DNA of 64,000 nucleotides from Phenylobacterium sp. (GCF_030693405.1 NZ_JAUYAW010000064.1:62001-126000), one strand, 5' to 3'. Numbered from the stretch's first letter, positions 9,416-20,913 are shown. Numbers and translations: made by a program. The notes: generated by a model from the letters alone, not told the origin.

Positions 9416-10543
9416 ATGACCACGACCCCGGACACCCACGCCGCCGCCACTGAGCGGGCGGTGAGCCCCATCGAAGACATCATCGAGGAAGCCCGCCAGG
9501 GCCGGCCCTACATCCTGGTGGACGCCGAGGACCGGGAGAATGAGGGGGATGTGATCATCCCGGCCCAGTTCGCCACCCCGGCCCAGATCAACTTCATGGC
9601 CCGGCACGCCCGGGGCCTGATCTGCCTGTCGATCACCGCCGAGCGGGCGCGGGCCCTGCGCCTGCCGCCGATGACCGCCGACAACGGTTCGGGTCACGGC
9701 ACAGCCTTTACGGTGTCCATCGAGGCCCGCGAGGGGGTGACCACCGGCATCTCGGCTCACGACCGGGCCCACACCATCGCCGTGGCCGTGGACCCCACCA
9801 AGGGGCCTGACGACATCGTCTCGCCGGGTCACGTCTTCCCCCTGGTGGCCAAGCCTGGCGGCGTGCTGGTCCGCGCCGGCCACACCGAGGCGGCCGTCGA
9901 CATTTCCCGCCTGGCGGGCCTCAACCCGGCCGGGGTGATCTGTGAGATCATGCGCGATGACGGGACCATGGCCCGCCTGCCCGACCTGATCGACTTCGCC
10001 CGCCTGCATGGACTGAAGATCGGGACAATCGCCGATCTTATCGCCTATCGCCGCCGCACCGAGCGGCAGGTGGAGCGGGTGCTGGAGACCCCGTTCGAGA
10101 GCGCCCATGGCGCGTTCCGCATGGTGATCTACCGCAACATTCTCGACCACACCGAGCATGTGGTGCTGACCAAGGGGCGGATCGCCGCCGAGCGGCCGAC
10201 CCTGGTGCGGATGCACCGGGTGGACTTCGCCGCCGACCTGCTGGGCGCCATCGGCCCCCGCCGCGACCACGTTCCCCAGGCGCTGAAGGCCCTGGCCGAG
10301 CATGACGGCGCAGGCGTGGCGGTGTTCATCCGCGACTCCAACCCCGCCGGTCTGTCGGAGCGCTACGGACAGGACGGCGCGGCCGCCGCCCCGGCCAATA
10401 TCCTGCGCGACTACGGGGTAGGCGCCCAGATCCTGCTGGACCTGGGCGTGCGCGACCTGATTCTGCTCAGCAACGCCGATACGGTTCTGCCGGGCTCAGC
10501 GGGCTACGGCCTGAAGATCGTCGGCCGCCAGCCCCTGGGTTAG
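9416..10543 (+). CDS. ribB: 3,4-dihydroxy-2-butanone 4-phosphate synthase with degenerate GTP cyclohydrolase II-like domain
   Basis: The N-terminal domain (about residues 15-215) has the RibB active-site elements [20 protein letters not shown], the threonine-rich [10 protein letters not shown] and GHTEAAVD. It makes the four-carbon precursor of riboflavin from ribulose-5-phosphate. The C-terminal domain resembles GTP cyclohydrolase II (RibA), but the zinc-binding cysteine motif (SEC...CDC in active enzymes) is replaced: [16 protein letters not shown] contains no cysteine. Cyclohydrolase activity is therefore unlikely and must come from another gene. ATG 9416 is preferred over ATG 9377 by similarity to family starts; neither has a strong ribosome site. 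Confidence 0.9.
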   Translation: MTTTPDTHAAATERAVSPIEDIIEEARQGRPYILVDAEDRENEGDVIIPAQFATPAQINFMARHARGLICLSITAERARALRLPPMTADNGSGHGTAFTVSIEAREGVTTGISAHDRAHTIAVAVDPTKGPDDIVSPGHVFPLVAKPGGVLVRAGHTEAAVDISRLAGLNPAGVICEIMRDDGTMARLPDLIDFARLHGLKIGTIADLIAYRRRTERQVERVLETPFESAHGAFRMVIYRNILDHTEHVVLTKGRIAAERPTLVRMHRVDFAADLLGAIGPRRDHVPQALKALAEHDGAGVAVFIRDSNPAGLSERYGQDGAAAAPANILRDYGVGAQILLDLGVRDLILLSNADTVLPGSAGYGLKIVGRQPLG

Positions 10544-11076
10544 GCCGTCGGCGCGGCCGGCGGCTCGCTATAGACCACCTGGGCGCCCTTGAAGGTGCGG
10601 GTCTCCGGCGGCGGCAGCCCATTGGCCTTGATCATCGCCATCAGCTCGTCCTTGCGGGCCTGCATCCGCTCGGCCAGCTCCACCAGGTCCACATCGGTGC
10701 GGCGGCACTGGGCGAACATGCCCTCGGACGGGCGCTCCTCCTCCTTGACGTGGTGCTCGATCTCTTCGGACAGCACCGAGACCTTGGCGTCATAGAAGGG
10801 ATCATCGGGGTCGCCGGCCATCAGCTCGGCGATCAGCATCTTGGCGCCGTCGTGCTCCACATAGCCCTCGTCGAGGAGATCGTCTTCGATCTTGCCCCGG
10901 AAGGTGGGGTAGAAAATCTCTTCCTCGATCAGGCTGTGCACGGTGAGCTCGGTGCAGATCTTCTGCACGATCTTGGCCTTGCGGTCCTTGGCGGTGGCTT
11001 TTTCGAACTGTTCGAACAGGTCCTCCACCTCCCGGTGGTCGTCTTTCAGCAGTTTGATCGCGTCGATCCTGGCCAT
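10540..11076 (-). CDS. hemerythrin domain-containing protein
   Basis: The 178-residue cytosolic helical protein has a hemerythrin/HHE pattern: DDHREVEDLF near residue 12, HSLIEEEIFYP near 48, a central HDGAKMLIAEL and a late EEIEHHVKEEE. These His and Glu residues form the di-iron site that binds oxygen or responds to oxidative and nitrosative stress in characterised members. ATG 11076 is selected because GGGAGAG precedes it. The gene ends tail-to-tail with ribB, overlapping by four bases. The precise ligand is unknown. Confidence 0.88.
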   Translation of the reverse strand: MARIDAIKLLKDDHREVEDLFEQFEKATAKDRKAKIVQKICTELTVHSLIEEEIFYPTFRGKIEDDLLDEGYVEHDGAKMLIAELMAGDPDDPFYDAKVSVLSEEIEHHVKEEERPSEGMFAQCRRTDVDLVELAERMQARKDELMAMIKANGLPPPETRTFKGAQVVYSEPPAAPTA

Positions 11077-11296
11077 GGGTCTCTCCCGTTGTCTGGCGTC
11101 TTCGCCGTCAACGCGGCGATCGGGTTTTTGGATGCGCCGACGCGCGCGGCTTGCGCAGACGAATTGCCAAGCCCACCCCTTTTCCGCCAATCTGATCCCT
11201 GGCGCGGATTTTCACGCCGGAACACCCGACCTCACACCGACGGCCAGGCCGTCCGATATTCATTTCAAGCCGCCTCATTTTTCCGAGCTTCATCCC

Positions 11297-12058
11297 ATGA
11301 CCCAGATCCTCGTGCCGCGGCAGTTCCGCGGCCCCCCCGTCACCGCCAATGGCGGCTATATCTGCGGCCTGTTGACCAAGGCGGTCGGCGGCAAGGGCAG
11401 CGCCATGCTGCGGGCCGGCGTGCCCCTGGATACCGCCGTGGAGCTGGTCACGGCTGAGGACGGCGCGGTTTCGGCCATTGGCGCCGAGGGCCAGGTGCTG
11501 GGCGTGGCGCGGCCGGGCGGCGAAGACCAGATCCCCACCCCGCCGCCCTCCCCCGGGATCGAGGTCGCCCGGGCTGCGGCGGCCGCCTCCCCCTTCGCCA
11601 CCCGCTCCCTGCACCGGGGCTGCTTCTCCTGCTGCATCGAGCGCGAGCAGGGCGAGGGCCTCGGCGTCCATGTGGGTCAGGTCCCCGGCGCCGAGCCTGG
11701 CGTCTGCGCGGGCCTCTGGGTTCCCCACGCCAATTTCGCCGACCCCGACGGGACCATGCCTGACGAGATCACCTGGGGCGCCCTGGACTGCTCGGGCTCC
11801 ATGGCCTGGTGGATCAAGACCGACTCGCCGGTGGGCCTGCTGGGCACCATGGCCGGCGAGGTGCTGAAGGCGCCCAAGGCCGGCGAGACCTATGTGGTGG
11901 TCGCCTGGGCCCGGGAATCCGAGGGCCGCAAGTTCTTCGCCGGCGTCGCCCTCTATGACGCGGCCGGCGAGGTCGTCGCCAGGAGCGGCCAGATCTGGAT
12001 CGGCCGCCCGGCCGGCGCCCCGGCGCCCGCCCCGTTGGCCCCTGCGGCCAGCGCCTAG
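11297..12058 (+). CDS. hotdog-fold thioesterase-like protein
   Basis: The 253-residue protein begins MTQILVPRQFRGPPVTANGG and carries the RGCFSCCIEREQGEGLGVH segment, related to the CFVCGPDR..GDGLR motif of a two-hotdog thioesterase-like family, followed by WGALDCSGSMAWW in the second half. Such proteins resemble acyl-CoA thioesterases but few have been assayed. An in-frame opening runs upstream to 10943, but that part is antisense to the hemerythrin gene and is rejected. Divergent from the hemerythrin gene; the gap to it is about 220 bases. A Pro/Ala-rich tail ends the protein. Confidence 0.7.
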   Translation: MTQILVPRQFRGPPVTANGGYICGLLTKAVGGKGSAMLRAGVPLDTAVELVTAEDGAVSAIGAEGQVLGVARPGGEDQIPTPPPSPGIEVARAAAAASPFATRSLHRGCFSCCIEREQGEGLGVHVGQVPGAEPGVCAGLWVPHANFADPDGTMPDEITWGALDCSGSMAWWIKTDSPVGLLGTMAGEVLKAPKAGETYVVVAWARESEGRKFFAGVALYDAAGEVVARSGQIWIGRPAGAPAPAPLAPAASA

Positions 12059-12166
12059 GACGGGTCTTCCAGGACTTTCCCGGCGCACGACCTTCACGCT
12101 GTCGGGAAAGGCCCAGGGCGGGCATTTCCTTTCCCGCGGAACGGGCCTATACGGAATATTGACAAC

Positions 12167-12188
12167 CGCCCGGCCGAAAGGCCGGGCG
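12167..12188 (+). other. strong GAAA-loop hairpin in the trcR leader
   Basis: CGCCCGGCC and GGCCGGGCG form a perfect nine-base stem closed by a GAAA tetraloop, 22 bases before the trcR ATG. No T run follows directly, so this may be a Rho-independent-like stop without a U tract, an RNA-stabilising leader stem, or a translational control element. Confidence 0.5.
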
Positions 12189-12210
12189 CCGTCGTTTCTG
12201 GAGTACGGCC

Positions 12211-12846
12211 ATGACCGACATTCTGATGCCCAAGGCGACCGCCGTCTGGCTGGTCGACAACACCTCGCTGACCTTCGACCAGATCGCCGACTTCTGCGGC
12301 CTGCACCCCCTTGAGGTGCGCGGCATCGCCGACGGCGAAGTGGCGCGCGACATCCGCGGCGCTGACCCGATCGGCAACGGCCAGCTGACCCGCGAAGAGC
12401 TGGACGCGGCCCAGGCCAATTCCGCCTATCGGATGAAGGCCCAGAAGAGCCGCCACGCCGAGCTGCTCAAGCCGACCAAGAAGGCGCCGCGCTATACGCC
12501 GGTGTCCCGCCGTCAGGACCGCCCCGACGCCATCGCCTGGTTCCTGCGCAACCACCCCGAAGTGCCGGATGCGCAGATCGCCCGCCTGCTGGGCACCACC
12601 AAGGCGACCATCGACCAGATCCGCAACCGCACTCACTGGAACTCGGCCAATATCAAGCCGGTGGACCCGGTGACGCTCGGCCTGTCGACCCAGATGGAGC
12701 TGGACGCCGTGGTGCGCAAAGCCGCCGACAAGAAGGCCAAGGACGACGCCAAGGCCGGGATCACCGATCCCGATGGCCCCTCCCTGCGTCCGGCCTCTGA
12801 GACCGGCGCGGTCGAGGACGCCCCGCTGGCGACCGAGGAAGACTGA
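12211..12846 (+). CDS. trcR: DUF1013 cell-cycle transcriptional regulator TrcR
   Basis: The 211-residue cytosolic protein begins MTDILMPKATAVWLVDNTSL and contains two HTH-like segments: FDQIADFCGLHPLEVRGIADGE (about 22-43) and PDAQIARLLGTTKATIDQIRNRTHWN (about 124-150). This is the conserved alphaproteobacterial DUF1013 family. From published work, the Caulobacter and Sinorhizobium members (TrcR) travel with RNA polymerase and help control the cell cycle. The start has GGAG nine bases upstream. An intrinsic terminator follows at 12877. The C-terminal 40 residues are acidic and probably disordered. Confidence 0.85.
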   Translation: MTDILMPKATAVWLVDNTSLTFDQIADFCGLHPLEVRGIADGEVARDIRGADPIGNGQLTREELDAAQANSAYRMKAQKSRHAELLKPTKKAPRYTPVSRRQDRPDAIAWFLRNHPEVPDAQIARLLGTTKATIDQIRNRTHWNSANIKPVDPVTLGLSTQMELDAVVRKAADKKAKDDAKAGITDPDGPSLRPASETGAVEDAPLATEED

Positions 12847-12876
12847 AGCCAGGTCTTGGCCAGGCGCTGAAATGCA

Positions 12877-12906
12877 AGAGGCCCGCGCCATGCGCGGGCC
12901 TCTTTT
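12877..12906 (+). terminator. intrinsic terminator of trcR
   Basis: AGAGGCCCGCGC and GCGCGGGCCTCT form a perfect 12-base stem with a CAT loop followed by TTTT. It ends 13 bases before the stop of the convergent DUF465 gene and may serve both strands, since AAGAG precedes it. Confidence 0.92.
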
Positions 12907-12918
12907 CGTTCTAAAGGG

Positions 12919-13092
12919 TCAGTGGGCCTTGCGCTGCAAGGTCTCCATCTCTTCCTTCAGCTTGAGCTTTCGTCGCTTGAGTTCCTGAAGGCGGAGGTCG
13001 TCTCCCGCGGGGCTTCGCACTTCGTCCTGGATCGCCTTGTCCAGGGTTTGATGACGAGATCCAAGCTCACGGATGCGGGCTTCAACGGCCAT
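12919..13092 (-). CDS. DUF465 (YdcH family) small protein
   Basis: The 57-residue highly charged helical protein reads MAVEARIRELGSRHQTLDKA and then has LQELKRRKLKLKEEMETL, the DUF465/YdcH hallmark. ATG 13092 is preferred over 13122 because AAGGAGG lies seven bases upstream. The function of this family is not established. A second DUF465 gene lies at 14358 on the other strand. Confidence 0.88.
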   Translation of the reverse strand: MAVEARIRELGSRHQTLDKAIQDEVRSPAGDDLRLQELKRRKLKLKEEMETLQRKAH

Positions 13093-13221
13093 AGGTACGC
13101 CTCCTTCAAGGTTTTTCGACACGACACCTGATCACCCCTTCGCCGGGGTGTCAGATCAAATATGATTGCGCAGGGTTGAGTTCGCATTAGGGCCGGTTTT
13201 TTCGGCGCGGGGTGAGACGGT

Positions 13222-13845
13222 ATGTCGCGAGAAGGTCCAGCCGGCGCCAATCAGGGGCGCCCGCGCCTGGTGGTGGGAATCGCCGGGGCCAGCGGCGTGG
13301 CCTATGGCCTGCGCGCCCTGGCCGCCTGCCAGGACCTCGGGGTGGAGAGCCACCTGGTGATGAGCCGGGCCGCGGCTCTGACGCTCGCCCAGGAAACCGA
13401 ACTGTCGCTGGCCGAAGTCCAGGCCATGGCCGATGTGGCCTATCGTCCCGGCGATGTGGGGGCGGCGATCGCCTCCGGCTCCTTCCCGACGCTCGGCATG
13501 CTGATCGCGCCGTGTTCGGTGCGGACCATGAGCGAGGTGGCCACCGGCGTGACCTCCTCCCTGATGACCCGGGCCGCCGACGTCACCCTGAAAGAGCGCC
13601 GGCCCCTGGTGCTGATGGTCCGCGAGACCCCTCTGCACCTGGGGCATCTGCGCACCATGGTGAAGCTGGCCGAGATGGGGGCGGTGATCGCCCCGCCCCT
13701 GCCGGCCTTCTACACCAAGCCTCTGAGCCTTGAGGAAATGGTCGACCAGTCGGTGGGCCGGACGCTGGACCTGTTTGGCCTGTCCTGGTCGAAGGTCAAG
13801 CGGTGGGGCCAGGATATGGCCATGCCGCCGGCCGCGGACGACTGA
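13222..13845 (+). CDS. ubiX: flavin prenyltransferase
   Basis: The 207-residue protein attaches a dimethylallyl group to FMN to make the prenyl-FMN cofactor of UbiD decarboxylases, used in ubiquinone synthesis. It has VVGIAGASGVAYGLRAL (flavin site), the APCSVRTMSEVATG loop, and the VRETPLHLGHLRTM and PPLPAFYTKPLSLEEMVDQ regions. The first 14 residues are an extra polar stretch before the core. The DUF2390 gene follows five bases later, probably in the same transcript. Confidence 0.95.
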   Translation: MSREGPAGANQGRPRLVVGIAGASGVAYGLRALAACQDLGVESHLVMSRAAALTLAQETELSLAEVQAMADVAYRPGDVGAAIASGSFPTLGMLIAPCSVRTMSEVATGVTSSLMTRAADVTLKERRPLVLMVRETPLHLGHLRTMVKLAEMGAVIAPPLPAFYTKPLSLEEMVDQSVGRTLDLFGLSWSKVKRWGQDMAMPPAADD

Positions 13846-13849
13846 ACCC

Positions 13850-14320
13850 ATGGACCTCTGGTCCTGGGCCGTGTCCGCCTATGGGCGGGAGGGCGTCGCG
13901 CAGGCGGCCCTGGCCCTGCAGGATGATTATGGCCAGTGCGTCCCCCTGCTGCTGTGGGCCGCTTTCGCCCGCCCCGCCGAACCTGAGATGATCGCCCGCG
14001 CCGTCAGCCTGGCCCAGGCCTGGGAGGCCGCGGTCATCCTGCCCCTGCGCGCGGCCCGGCGGGGCCTGAAGGCCGAGCTGGCCGGGGTCGAGGCCCCGGC
14101 GCGGGAAGCCCTGCGGTCCAGGGTCAAGGCCGCCGAACTGGAGTCCGAACGCCTACTGCTGTCGGCCCTGGCCGATCTGGGCGAACCCGGCGAATCGCCC
14201 CTTGGGACCGCCCTGGCCGCCGTGGCCGCCGCCTGGGGCGGGACGGCGGACCCGGTGGCCCTCGACAGACTGTCGCGCGCCCTAAGCGGGCCTTTACCCG
14301 ATCCTGGCAAAACGGGATGA
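13850..14320 (+). CDS. DUF2390 (TIGR02444) family protein
   Basis: The 156-residue Ala-rich helical protein has the family's opening LWSWAVSAYGREGVAQAALALQD pattern and the CVPLLLWAAF segment. This family is of unknown function and is common next to small regulators in Proteobacteria. The ATG at 13850 begins five bases after the ubiX stop, so both are likely co-transcribed. No signal peptide or membrane segment is evident. Confidence 0.8.
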   Translation: MDLWSWAVSAYGREGVAQAALALQDDYGQCVPLLLWAAFARPAEPEMIARAVSLAQAWEAAVILPLRAARRGLKAELAGVEAPAREALRSRVKAAELESERLLLSALADLGEPGESPLGTALAAVAAAWGGTADPVALDRLSRALSGPLPDPGKTG

Positions 14321-14357
14321 TGCAGAGGCGCGGACACAAGGCCATGGCGGGGGCGGC

Positions 14358-14573
14358 ATGAACGATCTGGGGCCTGATCCCGAGGCGCAGCTGCGCGAGC
14401 GCCTGGCCGCCGCCCGGCAGGAGCACGCCGATCTGGACGTGGCGGTTCAGGCGATCAGCGCCATGCCCACCCCGAGCCTGGGGGTCCTGGGGCGCTTCAA
14501 GCGCCGCAAGCTCGTCCTCAAGGACGAGATCGCCGCCCTGGAAGACCAGCTGACCCCCGACATCATCGCCTGA
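14358..14573 (+). CDS. DUF465 (YdcH family) protein, second copy
   Basis: The 71-residue helical protein carries RERLAAARQEHADLDVAV and then GRFKRRKLVLKDEIAALEDQL, the DUF465 RRKLxLKDEI motif. It follows DUF2390 by 37 bases and is probably in the ubiX transcript. It is longer at the N-terminus than the copy at 12919 and not a recent duplicate by eye. Function is unknown. Confidence 0.85.
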   Translation: MNDLGPDPEAQLRERLAAARQEHADLDVAVQAISAMPTPSLGVLGRFKRRKLVLKDEIAALEDQLTPDIIA

Positions 14574-14602
14574 AAGGCGCGCGGCGGCGGTGGCGGCGGG
14601 TC

Positions 14603-14998
14603 CTAGTCGATGACCTTGAACCGGCCCTTGTCGAAGAATCTGAGCACCTGCTCGAGCTCATGGCCCCGGCGCAGGATCATGCCCCCCTGGCCGATCACCG
14701 CCCAGGCGCCCTGGCGCCTGGCCAGGGCCGGGCGCTTCTCGATCCGGTAAAGGGGCGCCTCGGCCGCCCGTCGGAAGACGGAAAAGGCGCAGGCCTCAGG
14801 CCCTGGCTCGATGGAATAGTCCCGCCACTCCCCGGCCGCCACCATGCGACCATAGAGGTTCAGCAGCCGCTGGAATTCCTGACGCTGAAAGAACACAGGG
14901 CCGGCCCTGCGGGCGCCGGAGGGGGGATCGTTGGCGGACGGATCAGTAGCCATTGCGGCTGAGCCTGACTCAATATCGCGCCGAAATCGAGCCGGCAT
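14603..14998 (-). CDS. DUF2794 family protein
   Basis: The 131-residue protein contains FQRQEFQRLLNLYGRMVAAGEWRDY, FSVFRRAAEAPLYRIEKRP and GQGGMILRRGHELEQVLR, the alphaproteobacterial DUF2794 pattern, of unknown function. Several starts are possible; ATG 14998 has AGGAG eight bases upstream and is chosen over ATG 14953 and 15022. It converges on the second DUF465 gene. Confidence 0.8.
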   Translation of the reverse strand: MPARFRRDIESGSAAMATDPSANDPPSGARRAGPVFFQRQEFQRLLNLYGRMVAAGEWRDYSIEPGPEACAFSVFRRAAEAPLYRIEKRPALARRQGAWAVIGQGGMILRRGHELEQVLRFFDKGRFKVID

Positions 14999-15187
14999 CT
15001 TGCGACTCCTGGCGCGGCGCACGCCGTGAAAAGACCTTATTTCGGTCCCGACCCCGCCTGTTTAGGCCCCGATAAATGCAGTGTCGGTTGATCGGGACGC
15101 CTCGCGGTTCCGGACCCTGAACAGCCCCCCCAGCCCCCCTGGGACCCGGGTTCCTGATCAGCCGGCGTCTACCCTTCCCCTGAAGAA

Positions 15188-15229
15188 GGCTCGTGCGGAG
15201 CAGCCCCCCTCCCCCGCACGGGCCTTTTT
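15188..15229 (+). terminator. intrinsic terminator with no obvious upstream gene on its strand
   Basis: GGCTCGTGCGG and CCGCACGGGCC pair over 11 bases (one G-T), followed by TTTTTCTTT. On the plus strand the closest upstream gene end is 14573, with the minus-strand DUF2794 in between. It may mark a small RNA in 15025-15230, or mainly serve the minus-strand DUF1223 gene, where the trailing tract is the weaker TTCTTC. Confidence 0.7.
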
Positions 15230-15255
15230 CTTTGCCCGAACGCCGACCGCCCGGA

Positions 15256-15993
15256 TCAGCGCGCCGCGGTCTGGGCGCTCTGGGGCTTGGCCGGCGCCGC
15301 CGCCTGCGGCTTGGCCGCCAGGATCCGCCCGCCCTCAGGGGCCTGGACGATCAAGAGGGTCTGCAGCCCATCCTCCTTGGCCTCCGGCGCCGCATAGGCG
15401 GTGGGCCGGCCGCGCCAGCGGCCCAGGCGGACGATTTCGCGAACCACATTGCGCTGCTCCAGGGTCTGGCCCCGGTTCTCACCCCTGCGCACCACCACTT
15501 CCTGCGGTTTGGGATCATAGCGAACAAGCCAGACCTCCGCGCCGCCCCGCGGGACCGGGCCTGAGCCCACATCCACTCGCCGGGGGCCTATGAACTGGAT
15601 GTCCGGCGCCGGGCGCTGGGCGCGGACGGCGGCCTCCAGCAAGGCCTCGACCTTGTCGGGCTCCACCGCCGAGGCCTCGCTCGCCCCATCGATCACCAGC
15701 TGCGGCGTATAGGGTTCGCGCAGGGAAAGCGGCGTCAGATAGGCCTTCTGCCGCTCGGCGAACTCCGGCAGGGCGAAGGTGTCCTCCCAGCCCAGATAAT
15801 CCCAATAATCGACGGCGAAGGTGAGCGCGACCACGCCTGGCCTGTCGGCCAGCTCATTGACGAAGGCGTTGGCCTGGGCGCAGGCCGCGCAGCCCTGGGC
15901 GGTATAGAACTCCACCACCACCGGCGGCTTGGCCGCGGCGGCGACGGCGGGAACCGCCAGGAGACAAAGGCTTGCGAGCAGGGCTCTGATCAT
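15256..15993 (-). CDS. DUF1223 thioredoxin-like secreted protein
   Basis: The 245-residue protein starts with a signal peptide (MIRALLASLCLLAVPAVAAA) and then VVVEFYTAQGCAACAQANAFV, a CxxC-like thioredoxin-fold motif (CAAC) typical of DUF1223. The family is periplasmic and of unknown substrate. The C-terminus is Ala/Pro/Gln-rich. ATG 15993 is preferred over 16059 because it places the signal peptide at the N-terminus; neither has a clear ribosome site. Confidence 0.83.
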   Translation of the reverse strand: MIRALLASLCLLAVPAVAAAAKPPVVVEFYTAQGCAACAQANAFVNELADRPGVVALTFAVDYWDYLGWEDTFALPEFAERQKAYLTPLSLREPYTPQLVIDGASEASAVEPDKVEALLEAAVRAQRPAPDIQFIGPRRVDVGSGPVPRGGAEVWLVRYDPKPQEVVVRRGENRGQTLEQRNVVREIVRLGRWRGRPTAYAAPEAKEDGLQTLLIVQAPEGGRILAAKPQAAAPAKPQSAQTAAR

Positions 15994-16102
15994 GGGCGGG
16001 CAATAAAGCCGAGTTGCTGCGCCAGCGCGTTTCAACAAGGTGTGAGCGGGAGCCGACATGGGGTTCGACGTCTCTGAAATAGCAGTCCCTCATAAAACGG
16101 CG

Positions 16103-16131
16103 AAGGGGGCCGCAGTGACCCGCGACCCCCC
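16103..16131 (-). terminator. probable terminator of acnA
   Basis: On the minus strand GGGGGTCGC and GCGGCCCCC pair with one T-G wobble around a GGGTCACT loop, followed by TTCGCCGTTTT. It lies 25 bases beyond the acnA stop. Confidence 0.55.
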
Positions 16132-16155
16132 CAGGCTTCAGCCGTGTTGCGCGCT

Positions 16156-18846
<2,691 letters not shown>

Positions 18847-19057
18847 CCTAAAGGATCCTCTCTCTGTTCACGGCCGTTCATCAACCGCCCCCGGGATCGC
18901 GCGCTCAAAGGGAAGGACACACAGCGTCCGACCCCGCGCCGCGTACGCCCCCTCGGGTGGCGACGGCCGCGGCTGTCATAGACCCGGCCGCGAGACTCGT
19001 CCATGCGAGGCGTGAGGACATTTTGGGTCCTGATCTCGTGTTTTTGGCGGCCCGCCC

Positions 19058-19657
19058 GTGATCCCAGAGGTTTCAATCCAGTCCCTGGCCCTCTCCCGCG
19101 GGGGACGACAGTTGTTTTCGCGACTTATTCTCAAGTTGGGGGCCGGGGAGGCCGTGGCCCTGACCGGCCGCAACGGGGCGGGAAAGACCAGTCTTTTGAG
19201 GGCCATAGCCGGCCTGATCGCGCCCGATGAGGGGGTCATCGCCTTTGGCGGCGTCGAGCCGGCCGAAGCGCGGGAAGCCATGCATCTGCTCGGTCATCTG
19301 GACGGGCTGAAGTCTTCGCGCACCGCCCGCGACGAACTGTCCTTCTGGACCGGTTTCGCCGGTGGCGCGGCCGATGCGCCGGAAGCCGCCGCCGCGCGGC
19401 TCGATCTGCTGCCCCTGCTGGATCTCGAGGTGCGCCGGCTCTCGGCGGGTCAAAGGCGGCGCCTGGCGTTGGCCCGCCTGCTGGCCGCGCCGCGGCCGCT
19501 CTGGCTGCTGGACGAACCACTCAGCCCCCTGGACTCCGAGTGGCGCGGCCGGTTCGGGCAGATCATGGGCGAGCATCTTTCCTCAGGCGGCATGATCCTG
19601 GCGGCGGTGCACGACCCCCTGCCGCTGGCCGCCCGCACGGTGGAGATCGGTCGATGA
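19058..19657 (+). CDS. ccmA: heme exporter ATP-binding protein CcmA
   Basis: The 199-residue ABC ATPase powers the CcmABCD complex that releases heme-loaded CcmE during cytochrome c maturation. Walker A GRNGAGKT is at residues 37-44, the signature [14 protein letters not shown] is near 128 and Walker [13 protein letters not shown] near 150. The start is GTG 19058. Its stop overlaps the ccmB ATG by four bases. It is divergent from acnA over a 210-base gap. Confidence 0.93.
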   Translation: MIPEVSIQSLALSRGGRQLFSRLILKLGAGEAVALTGRNGAGKTSLLRAIAGLIAPDEGVIAFGGVEPAEAREAMHLLGHLDGLKSSRTARDELSFWTGFAGGAADAPEAAAARLDLLPLLDLEVRRLSAGQRRRLALARLLAAPRPLWLLDEPLSPLDSEWRGRFGQIMGEHLSSGGMILAAVHDPLPLAARTVEIGR

Positions 19658-20319
19658 GCCGGGTGAGGGCGCTGCTGGCCCGGGAGACGGCGCTGGCCTG
19701 GGGCAAGGGCGGCGGGCCGATGGTGGCGGTCGGCTTCTATGCCGGGGTGGCCACACTCCTGCCGCTGGCGGTGGGGTCGGAGCCCGAGCGGCTGGCGGCC
19801 ATCGCGCCCGGCGCAGCCTGGGTGGCCCTGGCGCTGGCGGCCCTGCTCTCCCTCGATCGCCTGTTCGAGCGGGACTATGAGGATGGATCCCTGGACCTGC
19901 TCACCCTCTCGCCCGTCCCGCTGGAAATCATCTGCGCGGTCAAGTGCCTGGCCCAGTGGCTGGCCACCGGGCTGCCTTTGGCGCTGGCGGCGCCTGTGGC
20001 GGCCATTGCGCTGGGCGCCTCCCCCCAGCTCAGCGGCCTGGTGATCGCCTGCGCCCTGCTGGGCGGCCTGGCCTTTTCCTTCATGGGCGGGATCGGCGCG
20101 GCGCTCAGCCTGGGCGCCCGGCGCGGCGGCCTGCTGACCGCCGTGATCGTCCTGCCGCTGTTCGTGCCGCCGGTGATCTTCGGCGGCGGGGCCTTGGCGA
20201 GCCTCGATTCAGGCCTGCCCTGGAAGGCCGGGTTCGCCCTGCTGGGCGCCTATACGGCTGCGGCCGTGGCCCTGGGACCGCTGGCCATGGCCGCGGCCTG
20301 CCGCAACGCCCTGTCTTGA
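19654..20319 (+). CDS. ccmB: heme exporter membrane protein CcmB
   Basis: The 221-residue inner-membrane protein has about six hydrophobic segments and the conserved [21 protein letters not shown] loop of CcmB. It pairs with CcmA. ATG 19654 overlaps the ccmA stop (ATGA); the longer upstream opening is antisense noise. In the usual alphaproteobacterial order ccmC would come next, but here a Spy-like gene and a repeat intervene. Confidence 0.93.
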   Translation: MSRVRALLARETALAWGKGGGPMVAVGFYAGVATLLPLAVGSEPERLAAIAPGAAWVALALAALLSLDRLFERDYEDGSLDLLTLSPVPLEIICAVKCLAQWLATGLPLALAAPVAAIALGASPQLSGLVIACALLGGLAFSFMGGIGAALSLGARRGGLLTAVIVLPLFVPPVIFGGGALASLDSGLPWKAGFALLGAYTAAAVALGPLAMAAACRNALS

Positions 20320-20409
20320 GGCGCGGAGCCTGAGGCGAAAAAGAAACTGCGACGGAACGGGGGTCGGCCGACGTGGAAGTCTTCAGAGGGGCGCAACTGG
20401 AGACCACAG

Positions 20410-20913
20410 ATGAAGACGATCAAGACCCTGGCCCTGAGCGGCGCCCTGGCGAGCCTGACCTTCGCCACCGCCAGCTTCGCCCAGCAGCCGCCGGCCCCCG
20501 GCCAGGGGCCGCGTCCGGGCATGGAGGCCCGCGAGCGCCCGAGCCCTGGACAGATGCGCAGCCACATGGCCGAGCGCCTGCGCACCACCCTGCAGCTCAC
20601 CAGCCAGCAGGAGGCTGCGCTCAACACCTATGTCGGCGCCATCACCCCCAAGGCCGGCGAACGACGCGACCGCGGGGACCGCCAGGCCATGCGCGACATG
20701 ACCACGCCGCAGCGCCTGGACGCCATGGCCGCCCATATGGCGGAGCGCCAGCAGGCCTTCGCCGTCCGGGCTGAGGCCACCAAGCGCTTCTACGCCCAGC
20801 TGACCCCGTCCCAGCAGAAGGCCTTCGACGCCCTGCGCCCGGCCGGCCGCGGCATGGGCGGCGGCAAGGGCGGCCCCATGGGCCATGGCGGCATGGGCCA
20901 CGGCCCCCGTTAA
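20410..20913 (+). CDS. Spy/CpxP-like periplasmic LTXXQ protein
   Basis: The 167-residue protein has a signal peptide (MKTIKTLALSGALASLTFATASFA), a Pro-rich linker, a helical core with two LTxxQ-like motifs (LQLTSQQEAALN and AQLTPSQQKAFD) and a Gly/His/Met-rich tail. Spy/CpxP relatives are periplasmic chaperones or metal-stress sensors. Its position between ccmB and ccmC hints at a role around heme or metal delivery, but this is only context. A GGAGACCACAG site precedes the ATG. Confidence 0.7.
   Translation: MKTIKTLALSGALASLTFATASFAQQPPAPGQGPRPGMEARERPSPGQMRSHMAERLRTTLQLTSQQEAALNTYVGAITPKAGERRDRGDRQAMRDMTTPQRLDAMAAHMAERQQAFAVRAEATKRFYAQLTPSQQKAFDALRPAGRGMGGGKGGPMGHGGMGHGPR

Noticed and set aside
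15060-15230. 4.5S/SRP RNA gene
   Set aside because: A TCCGGA-like element on the minus strand looked similar, but the conserved GGAAGNAGC core of SRP RNA is absent.
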